A stretch of DNA of 64,000 bases, taken from assembly GCF_032062135.1 (NCBI RefSeq), contig NC_092868.1, forward strand, positions 49,333,163-49,397,162, in the 5' to 3' direction. The notes under the pieces were generated by a model. The model was not told where the DNA came from. It did no database searches and saw only the letters and a program-made list of their open reading frames with translations. Positions within the stretch are counted from its first letter, which is position 1. Every line of letters starts with the position of its first letter. Below, one piece after another: positions 23,201-35,200 of this stretch. This DNA is from Pyxicephalus adspersus (taxonomy: Eukaryota; Chordata; Amphibia; Anura; Pyxicephalidae). A program made the position numbers and the translations under genes.

Positions 23201-26200
23201 TCGTGGGTTCTCTCCTCTGCATTGTTATCCAGTGCCAGAGTTACGTCCACCATGAGCCTGGAGTGATCTCTGCAGTGTAATCTAATGCCTGGGAATTCTT
23301 GTTTTCAGTGATATCTGGTATCTAGGGTATTGTTTTCTACAGTGTTAATGGATGCCTGAAGTATCTGTAATGGTAACTATATCATTAGCGTCTTTTACAA
23401 AGGAGATGTTTGGTTCCAAGTGTTCTATTCAATACATTTACATGGAATTAGCTTCTCTGTTGTGTTATCAGGTGCCTACAATTCTATACTTGGCAGTATT
23501 ACACAATTACACATTTCCCCATTTCCTTCTCTAGTAACCTGGTGCCAAAAGTCATCACCTTTACAAAGTTTTCTAGTGCCCAGAGTTCCTTCCTTTAATG
23601 AGCGTTTGGTGCTTAGATAACTCCACTGAAATGTTAGCTAGTGCCTAGAATTTTCTCATCTGTGGTGCTATCTGGTGTCTGCATTACTTTCCTGTACAGT
23701 GTTATCTGGTAAATCCCTGTCATGGTATCTTTTAATAAAGCATTTAGTGGCATTCCTAGCAGGAGAGTATTTACTTTTTTCTTTACAGGTAAAACATTGT
23801 TTGCAATGTCATGTTCCCTTTAGGAACAGAAAAATATTATAACAGTATTTATATAGCGCTAACATATAGCACAGCAAAGTCCCTAGTCATGTCCCTAACT
23901 GTCCCTCAAAGGAGCTCACAATCTAATGTCCCCAATCTAATGCCAGCCAATTAACCTAACTGCATGTTTTTGGGAATGTGGGAGGAAACCACTCAAACAT
24001 GGGTAGAACCCGCAAACTCCATGCAGATAGTGACCTGGCTGAGATTTGGACCTGGGACTCATTGCTGCAAAGGCCAGAGTGCTAACCACTGAGCCACTGT
24101 GTTTTGAGACTTTGTGTTAAAAAAAAATGTGGGTAATTGCAATTTCACTTCAATAAAACTGCAATTTGTAATACAAATAACACACAATTGTTAACTACAG
24201 GAAAAAAACATTGAACAAGCATGAAAACTTTCTCCCATAGTAGAGTGCAGAAGTAATTAGCTTGTTAAAGATGCCGTATTTGTTGTTATTATTGCAGCGC
24301 TAACCATTATCACCCAATAACTTTGCCGTGCCAAGAGAACGTATTGTATGAAAAGGCATCTTGAAGTTATTATCATTTCCATGTTTTGTGATCCTGTGGG
24401 ATGCTGTGCGCTGATTATGCGGCACGCTCTGTAACATTCAATGCTAATTGCCCTTGACCCCGAGGTTTTTGGCTGCTTGTTCTTGTCACAGAAGAATGAA
24501 AACAGCTGTAGGGATTAATGACGAGCAGGCTGCCTGGTTGTTATAATGTTCAAGCACTGCCTGAACTGACAATTCCAGGAAAACCAGACAAAAGGATAAC
24601 AGATGAACCACACAGAGAACGGGGGCCTTCAGCAGTTCTGATGCGGGTACTTAAATGACAATTTAAAGCTCAACTCCAGGCAAACAGTTATGACACTGAA
24701 GAAATACATAGATGTGATCTGTTTTATCTGTCTAGGCATGTAAAATGCTGTTCAGCCACTTTTACAATTCTAGTGGCCCTTTTGAACACCTTGTGGCTAA
24801 CTTCATCTTTAACTCTCTCCTCACCAGTTACTTTGGGAACATTTAAAGAAACCTCTGCTGTTTAAAGGAAAATGTGTAACCCTCAACAACCCACTGTCAT
24901 TATCAAACTAATGCTGAATTTTCTAGTTGCTTTAATGATCTATTCCTATCCCCTGATGAAGCCTGTCGGTGAAACGCGTCGGGATTGAGACAAATACCAT
25001 CTTGACTCCTTCAGCATATTACATAGACAGCTTATGCTTAGCACAACAGGCAATTTCCCTCGCTAAGTTTGTTTGGGGGAGCCTGTATCACACTATATAT
25101 TTTTCTCTTATATTGTATATATTGTGTAAAATGTTTTCAATATTATGGTAAATGTATCCTGAACTATTGCCAGCTTAAACCCAGTCTTTCTTGTTCTTTT
25201 TTATGTACTTTTACGATTCATACATCTCAGCTGTGCAGCACAGTCAGGAGAGCTGAAACACTTTACATTGAGGAACGCATTTATTAAAGACTCCCAAGAT
25301 TGGAGAAGATGGGCTATCATGGGAGAATTTGAGTGATTCAGCAAATCTTAAAAAACATTTGCTATTAATTAGCATGCTTTTTCAATCCTCAACTAGATCA
25401 GTTCCAGGTTTGCTAGATGACCTAGGTTCACTCATAGTAGTCTACCCTTACCAGATTTGTTTTAATAAATCAGCCAATTGTAGTTACCTCTATAATCACA
25501 GTCTGCTGTGTTCGAATTCGGGTTGTCCTTATATTCGACCCGAATTTGGCTGTTCGAATTCGGATAGACCCGTCCCGAAAAAAACACACGGCGCAAAATC
25601 ATGTGTTAAATGTTAAAGTAATTTATTGAATGTGTTGATTTGTGTAACTAACTTTTATTTTTATACAGGTTACCCCACAATGACAAGACGATTCCCACAG
25701 CGGCACAGCCGTGGGAATCCTCCTGTCAGTGTGGGATCCCTGGGCACCAAAGGGTATATGGGGACAAGTCTCCCCATTCATCACCTCTAGTGCTCTGTGG
25801 TTGGCTGGGGAAAGGTAAACCCTGATGACATCTCAATCCTCAACCCTTTCCTCAGCCAATCAGAGAGCACTAAAGGTTTTGAATGGGGAGACTTGTCCCC
25901 ATTTAGCCTCTAGTGCCCCGGGGATCTTCTCAAAAAATGTGGCCGTGGCCAGCATTCATTGAGAACAGTGTGCGATCCGCGGCACTAGAGGTTAAATGGG
26001 GACAAGTCTCCCCATTCAAAACTACTAGTGCTCTCTGATTGGCTATATATATATATATAGCTGTCGAATCGAACAGTGAGATATTCAACCAACACTACTG
26101 ATAAGTCTTCAACCCTAGCTCACTCTGCTTTCACATTTTTGCAGTATGTTTTCAGTCATTTATTATGCATAGACAAATGGTTCCCAATTCATAATGCTTT

Positions 26201-29200
26201 TTTTCATTGCTGCATCACAATGCATTGCTGCAACAATCAAATAAGGCATTTTTGAATTAGGAACCATTCGTCCATCCATTCTCATATAAGGCTTCATCCC
26301 CCTGGATTGGAATTGAATGTTCATCATTTTCTTCTTTCCCCTGCATGAAAGTCTAATTTGGGCCATTATGTGTTTGTGAGCAGCTTATATCTTGCAACAC
26401 ATGATGGCCTCTGATTTGCAGCCCTGATTCCAGTCGTAAATCTGAGAATTGTTCTTAAAGTAAGGGTATAAAGCAAAGTTTCTTAGCATTTTTCACTTGG
26501 AGGAACCCTTGAATAATTTTCAGGTCCTCTGGGAACTCTTTCTATAATTACTATATCTACAGATCACAATATATTCACCTGGTTGGTGGGAAGAATTCCA
26601 CTGGCCATTGGGGGTAATGTCACCCTTACGGATAACTGGGGTCACTTAAACTGACCAGAGAGGTACAAACTTTTCATTGCTCAAGGAACCCCTTGCAACC
26701 TCTGGAGGAACAATGGTTGAGAAACTTTGGTATAAAGTGATATAAAGTTATAATTTGATGTCAAATTTCCAGATTCCTGGATAAGCCCAGTAATGGTTAC
26801 TTGTTTTTATCTGCATCCCGCTGCTGTAATTTTCCACATACAGTAGATCACATGTGTCCCTCTGCGTTTTACCTGGGTGATTAGCAGTGCGCCGGGGTTA
26901 TAGAGAAACTGTCGGGCACGTGTTCCGCCTGCAACTATTTATATCAGAATTTCAAGGAACTCTCAGCACTCAGGTCTTTAGCACCAGCTATATATATATG
27001 TCACAGAGAGAACAGCAATCTTAAATGCAGCACAGAAATAAAAAGGGACAGAGATGGATTTGTCATACAGACGGAATCATTGAGGCTGGATCTATAATAC
27101 TAAAAACTTGAATATTATAGAAGACAGAAATCTTCCAGATCTGGTAAATTCTTTTTTTTTTTTACAAAAACACTATGGTTTATATATATTGCATAGCTGT
27201 TTACAGTGTATCTTATGTATTTTAACTGATACTTGACTGTGCTGATTTGTACACTATTTTACATTATTTTTGTAAATTTGAAGCAACCAATAGAATGTGG
27301 GGAAACACCCTTGCTTAAACTTTCAAAAACCTGCTTGGATTTTTTATTGAACTGTGCACAAGCTGATTTATGTAAATCATATACAATTTTCCCTTCTGTG
27401 CAAACAGAACTTGTCCTATGAAAATCTGCTAACACTTGGGTATTTTTTGGTAAAAATGAGGGGGGGGNNNNNNNNNNNNNNNCATTTATATAAACTTTAT
27501 GTTTTATTAATGCAAAAATCAAAAGTACAAACATACTGCTGCATGCTTGCTTTTTTTTACTGAATATGCATTTTTATTTATTTTTCTTTAGTTGTCTTTT
27601 TTTTTTCTTTATAACAAGCTCATTGCAGATTTCTGCCCGAAGAAAGAAACAAAAAGTGACTTTTGAGTCCGTCTTACAGAATTATACCATCCACAAACAA
27701 AATGAGCATGATTATTGTATTATTAATAATAATAATGTTAAAAAAATGAGTATAATGAGTTGATCTTAATTAATATAGGACGCGTTTCATGAACATTTGT
27801 TCACTTCCTCAGGAGCTTAATGCGATCTAAAGGCATTTTTCTCTTGCGTAAATTATAATGTGATTGCTACAAACTTTCATTTTAAATTGAATATTTTTTT
27901 ACCCATTTGAAATAAAGAATCCTCATTTTGTCAGCTGTAGATTTCTATTAATATGTTTGATTTTGTTTAGGATCTCCAGTGGTCAGTGCTCAAAGACGTT
28001 GATAATGCCTGGATGTTCCTCCTGCAACAAAATGTCCATTACTGGGTCCATAGTCCGGAAACCCACCATGCACAGATACATCAGCACAAAAGTCCTGCTG
28101 GCTGAAGGAGACGACAACCCATTTACTAAACATTGCCGCACCTATGAGAATATGTACAGGGTAATGAACCACCAAACGGATTTCTAACTAAATGCAGAAA
28201 GAGATCAATAAGGAGGACCCGTTACTGATTTCTAAATCTAAATCTTAAAATGTTTTAATATCATCTCCATCAATCAGTTTGATTTGCAAGAAATAACATT
28301 TTTTCTAGTTTACTATATTAGTTACAATTATCTGTTTTTAAAGCTTTTTCTTTTGATAGTGTTGGATTTTGGAAATCTATTTCTAATACAATGGGCCTGG
28401 TTTATTAAAGTTCTCCAAGACTGGAGAGGAAAAACCTTTTATCAGTGAAGCTAGGTGATCCAGCAAACCTGGAATGGATTTCTTAAAAGTCATTTGCTAT
28501 TTGTTAGCAAATGATTTCAGTCCTGGACCAGATCCACTCCAGGTTTGCTGGATCACCCAGCTTCACTGATGAAAGTGTTCCTCTCCAGTCCTGGAGAACT
28601 TTAATAAACCAGGCCCATTATCTTTCAGTCCTGCCTTCCCAACAGTTCCATGTAACCCCAACAGGAATACTCCTTCTGACTGTCATACTAACCTGAATAA
28701 CATACTCTGCAACCCTACCATTAACCCTTCTTGTAATGATCCTACCAACTCTGACACTAACTCTTCCTGAACATTAACAGTAGAATTCCTTGTATTACTA
28801 TCCTTAAAATTATACCCTTTGACACAAATCCTTCTTGTAACCATCATACTAACCCTGACACTAAACTGACAGTAAGAAAACAAAAACCCTAACACTAATA
28901 CTCACTTGTAACCCCCATCATGGGAATGGAACTAAAGTCCTACTTTGAAAGTTTATGATTCAGGCAGGTGTTTATTGCAGAAAGGGACAGGTGATGTCCC
29001 TTCTGCAATATCTTACCTGCCTGATCGCTGCCCAGCTGTCAAGAGTTACCTGGCAATCCCAGCTTCCATTGCTTGTGCAGGAACTGAAAAAACTCCTACA
29101 CACCTTCGTGGGAGTTACATCATCCCAGTCCAGGCAAGGAAGATGGCTGATAATTGGGATACAAAGGGGAAGATAGCAGTGCCCCCAATGCAATGGTAGA

Positions 29201-32200
29201 CAGGTGAGTATCGATGGGTTTAGTTCCATTTCAACCTTCTTGTAGTTGTTTCAATTACACTAACCCCTCCTGTTACTATTAAAAGTGTTTTGTTATATCT
29301 GTTTCATAAGTGCAAAAAAATAACTGGTTATGCAAAAATAGATGGTTCTGCCAGCAATTCATTGAGCTTTTTACTTCCTATGCTCACGTCAGAGTTTTCT
29401 CAAGCACTACCCAGTTCACCTCTTATTGTATAGAGAAAATGAAAGGGGAAGGTGTTCTGTGACTCAATAACCATGTCCAGGGGTGACAGAGTTCACCTCT
29501 GTAAATACTATACAGTACAGGTAGTCCCTGGGTTACATACGAAATAGGGACTGTAGGTTTGTTCTTAAGTTGAATTTGTATGTAAGTCAAAACAGGTACA
29601 TTATTTTAATAAATGCAATTAGGACAGATGTTTGTCTCAACATATTATTAGGCAGCATGGTGTCAGTTACTGTATAAAATCTTTAGTGTGAGTTAATCTC
29701 AAACAAAGCAATAAAAAAAAACAAAAAACGTCAAGGCACCTAGACATTCATTAACTTCTGGAGCGAGCTGTGCTTTGATATGCAAAAAGAAACAACTGCA
29801 GAGTTTGTCTTGGTCATTAAAGAGTTATAAGAGCTTGCAGAACAGCCAAAGTTTTCTTCTGCAAGTCATGCAAACCACCTCCACCCCCCCCCCCCCATCA
29901 AGCCTCCGTCCTGCACAATAACGAGCAGGTAAGCCCCGTTCGTATCTAGGAATCGTCCGTATGTCAGATGTCCTTAACTCGGGGACTACCTGTACTATGA
30001 AAAGGTGTTGTCATAACCAATCGGGACTTGTGTTTACCAGTCAAATCTGGAAAAAAACAAACAGAAAGCTTGAAAAAGAAATCGTGGCCACTATATCTAC
30101 TGACTGCTGCATAATACTTTTATGTTTTTGGATTTAGATACACTTTAATGATTTCAGATGATTTGCTGTGAGGCCCAGGTATTCTTAGTAATGCTTTGGG
30201 TCAATTTTTTTCTCCTGCAGACCATTCAGACAGAGATCCAGAATCTGAAGGACCAGGTCCAGGAGCTGCACAGGGACCTGACCAAGCATCATTCTCTTAT
30301 CAAGACAGATACAATGAGCGAGATCATCCAGAAGTCCCTGCAGGTGGATGTGCAGATCGCCTCTGAGTATTCCTCAGTGGAAATGATGAGGACGGCATTT
30401 GAGGAGGTCAGTTCTTTTTTCAGATGCATTGGCAGAAATTGGGATGACTGGCCAAAGGGAAGAGGGGTATCGGTGTGAAAAATCCTGAAGCAGGAGTATG
30501 TCTATGACAATTGTAGAAGGCATGGCCACAGGGCAGCCACTAAGTAATGTAACCTCAAAAATCTGCTGTGTGAAAAGTGTCCTCAAGAAATGTCTGTTGC
30601 CAACTTTTAGGTACTGTCATCATTTTCAGCCACAATTACAACTTTTGCTTTTTTTATTTCCACTTTAGATCTGGGAAGAAACTTACCAAAGGGTGGCAAA
30701 TGAACAGGAAATTTATGAAGGTAATATGACGAGTTTCTGCAACAATTAGAGTTAATAATAATATTAAATATAGCGCTGTACATTAAATAGGGGTTGAAAA
30801 TGATAGACAGATACAGGCAATACCACAGGAGGAGGAGAGGACCCTGTCCAGAAGAGCTTACAATCTAAGGGGAGGCGGAAGTAGCACACAACAGGAGTTT
30901 CAATATTCATAGTTGTAAAGTATTCTCTTGGGTACTAAAATTGTTTACTCTGATTACCCTAAACACTGTGAGCTTCTCATATTGTACATTAGATGCTACA
31001 GTCAGATCCCATGTCATTTCCTGTCTAAAATTAATCCATCATCATCTAGCCCTCCCCGTTTCATTCAGTGCATTTCCTATCCTTCAAATATGGAGGCTCC
31101 GAATCACATAGAGCCTTAAGGCATACAAATGTAGGCTACCTAGGATTGCCCAGTCTTCCAAACTGACATCCACCCATTGAAGCATTTTGATATTTGCATA
31201 ATTTGGGCAGCATGGTGGTTCAGTGGTTAGCACTCTGGTCTTTGCAGTGGTAGGTGCCAGGTTTAAATCTTGGCCAGGACACTATCTGCATGGAGTTTGC
31301 ATAAGCTTTATGCAAATCATATCAAACATATCAAAAGAATAAACTTCAGCTTTAATGCCCCAACCTGCTCTCTTATTTCCTGCAGCCCAACTACATGACC
31401 TCCAGCAACTGAAACAAGAAAACACCTACCTAACTACAATTGCCAAACAGATTGCACCATATGTACGATCCATTGCAAAGGTCAAAGAACGCTTAGAGCC
31501 CAGGTAGGAGAATCTTTACTTTCCAACGTGTTTATGGTTTAAGCATGTGTAACTAAGAAAAAATGTTTTATTTTTGTTTTTTTATACCTTTACATTCTGA
31601 TACCTTTTTAGGAGTATTTTGGTTGGATACAACTTTCCCATCCTGACCCCAATTTTATCTGCTACACTAAAATCTAATCCAATCTAAAAAGGTGGAAATA
31701 TTGTTGCTGTTGTCTACCATGGCACACAGTCATGTGACAAAACCCCTAGACATTTAGTCTTTCAATATCTAGGGATTTAAGCATCTAGGACTTAATAGCT
31801 GTCCAATCACTAGGTCTGCCTATATACAGGTAGTCCCCGAGTTAAGGACATCCAACATAACAGACGACTCCTAGATACTAACGGGGCTTCCCTGCTCATT
31901 TGTGTGCAGGACAGAGGCTTGATAGGGGGGAGGGGGCGGTTTGCATGATCTGCAGAAGAAATCTTTTGCTAAACACAGCAAAATTGACAAGACAAAATCT
32001 GCAGTTGTTTCTTTTTGCATATTAAAGCACAGCTTGTTCTAGAAGGTATTGCATGTCTAGGCTCCATAAAATTTAGTTATATTTTGCTTTGTTTGTGATT
32101 ATCTCACAGTGAGGATTTTATACAGTAACTGACACCACACTGCCTAATAATATGTTGTGACAAACATCTGTCCTAATTGCATTTAATAAAATAATGTACC

Positions 32201-35200
32201 TGTTAGGATTTACATACAAATTCAACTTAAGAACAAACCTACAGTCCCTATCTCGTATGTAACCCGGGGACTACTTGTATTCTGCACCTTGATTCACCTG
32301 TCAGCTGGGACAACATGGTTGTTACCCAGTTATTTTAAAAGAGTAATTTCAGAATGGATTTTATTATATGCTCCACTGTAGGATGTGTACCCATGCTTGT
32401 TTTCCTTCTCCAGCTTGATTCTCCCAGATGCTTCAAAAATTCCTTTATCTATATACAGGGATTTGGGTAGATTGAATCAATCACTGGCTTTTTAACAAAT
32501 TATTAGATTACCAAACCAGATATCCACATCTTCATGGCCACAGAGCCTCTATTCTACTACTTTATTCTCGTTAAAATATATGAAATATCAAGCATAAGGA
32601 AATATTGTCACAGGTGGGCGGAGCTGGGAACATAGACGTGCCACTATCGGCTTCAGCCGTGGGGTCAATGGCTGATGCATCTTACCAACATTTGCAAAAA
32701 ATGTAAATAATTGTTTTGGAGGAATAACCCGTTCAATTCTGGACCGATCTAATGGTTTTACATAAAAAAAGGCAACTAAACTAATAAAAGGATTGGAGGA
32801 GCTCAGCTATGAGGAGAGATTAGCTGAACTGAATCTATTCTCCCTTGAGAAGAGACGTATAAGGGGGATATGATCACCCTATATAAATATGTAAACGGTC
32901 CATATAGAGAACTCTCTTCCTCTTTAATCACTTTGAGATCATTACAAAGAACAAGAGGGCACTCTTTGCACCTGGAGGAAAAGTTAAAAAAAAAAAAAAT
33001 CTTTAAAAAAAGTTTAAGCTCCGGATAAGGAAGGGATTCTTCACTGTAAGGTCTGTGAAAATGTGGAATCGGCTCACTCAGGAAGTAGTTTCAGCAACTA
33101 CTATAGATTGCTTTAAGAAAAAGCTGGATAATTTCTAGAAGCACAGAATATAACTGGGAAGTAAAAATAACAGTGACTGTTGGTCTAGGGAACATCCAAT
33201 TGCCTCATGGAATCAGGAAGAATTTTTGAAGCAAATTGTACCAGGGTTTTTTTGCCTTCCTCTGGACCAACTATGTCTTATAGGGTTTTATATTTCGGAT
33301 ATGTTTATTTCCCTGGTGGTTGAACTTGATAGATGTGTTTTTTCAACCTAACCTACTATGTAACTATATAAAAGTTAGCAAAACATAAAGAATATTGATA
33401 CTAGATGCTACCCGTCTGGCTTTTCCTAGCTTTAGGATTTTCTAAGTTACCAAGCAGGAGCAGATTAGTATGTCACAATGCGGTCAGAACATTTGAAAGG
33501 GAAAGTGAATTCAGTAACTCAGAAAGTATTAAAGTCATTGGCTGAAAATGGCAGCCAGACAACTAGCATTCTCAGAGGTCAGCAGATATTACACCGATCA
33601 ATAGGGTATTTTGTTCATATATGCAGCTCTCATTATTGTCTGTATCACATGCCTGTCATGTGTATTTCTAGTGAAGACTATAAATGATAATGGTGAAGCT
33701 GACTGTGCAGACAAATCTAACTGTTGTCACCATCAAGACGTGTGCCATGAGCACCAATGATTGGAACAAGTGCATGTAGACATAAAAAGGGCTGCACAGG
33801 AGCTTTAACAAATTCAATGTAATCTTGTTAGTGTTTAGGTTTTTCTTGTACTGGTAATGTCTGTGCTGTACAAAGTATCTGCTTTGCACTTACCTGTAAT
33901 AAATGTTCTGACAGACTGAAAGAACCTCAAGAGCTGAAGGATGATATCTGTGAGAAAATTCCTGAAGATTCTTCGATGGAGTTGCATGGCAGGTAACAAT
34001 TTCATACATGATATATAAATCAATGTAGAGACCATATTACTATATATACTGTATATATGGGGGGTATTTATAAATCATTCACCTCATTCACCATTAGGCC
34101 AAGCTTTGGGCATTTATTAGAAAGTTCCGGTCTGATTTATTAAAGCTCTCCAAGGCTGGAAAGATTACAGTTTAATCGGTGAAGCTGGGTGATCCAGCAA
34201 ACCTAGAATGGATTTCCTTTGCTAGCAAATGTTTTGAATCCTGGACCAGATCCATTACAGGTTTGCTGGTGGAAGTGTATCATTTCTAGCAATGGAGAGC
34301 TTTAATAAATCAAGCCCATAGTATTTAATATTGTAACTGCTGTGTTCGTGATGATTGGCCCCTAGCAAGCAGAGTGGGTCTTAGTTTTAAAATGTATTAA
34401 AACAAGCAATGCATAGGGATTTGAATGGCTGTGCATGAAAATAGAGTTGAACTGATGGGCAAAAATTAATAAATACAGTTCACAGGGTATGCAGTACACT
34501 AGTATGGGTATCCTGCCACATTTAAAGGGGAAGTCTATCATAAAATATTTGAAACATGGTAAGGCCATCTTACATCTGATGCTTGAAGCCCCATGAAGTT
34601 CTCTCGGTCAATTGAGCACAGGAAGCTCTTTGATTGGAGGTCTTACAAGTTTGACAGTCACATGAAAAAGCAAGACTGGACATCCCTGGACGAATCTCCA
34701 GTACCAGGTAAATACACACAGGTGATGGGAAAGGGGAAGGAAGTATGGATGCAGTTCCACTATAAGTCTCTAAGATTGTAAGCTCTTTTAGGCAGGGTCT
34801 GCTCCTCTTCTTGTGTCATTCATATCTGTCTGTCATTTGCAACCCTCTTTTAATGTAAAGCGCTGCACAATATGTTGGTGCTATATAAATACAGTTTAAT
34901 CATAATAACGCCTGCTGGTTTTCTGAAGAGCACACAGCCTGGAGCCCTTTCTGTTTATACAGAGAATAGTGGGGAAAAAAATGAGTTCGAAAAAAGAGGA
35001 GTTTTGAGGGCCAAAGTATGGTATGAACTTGTAATTTTACATATATATTACATATATACATATCAAATAGAACAAGCATACAATGTAACATTCCAAATAA
35101 AAACTTCTGAACATAAACGGGTTTAGAGCATGTCCATAAAGAAAAGTAGCAGATCTTACTGCCCAACGCTCTTCACCTCTATTGGCTTCTTCAGGGGAGT

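Noticed and set aside
31204..31312. Possible tRNA gene from A-box and B-box-like words
   Set aside because: It lacks acceptor-stem pairing and continues into a SINE central block; the same head occurs reversed at 23833-24108, so it is a SINE.
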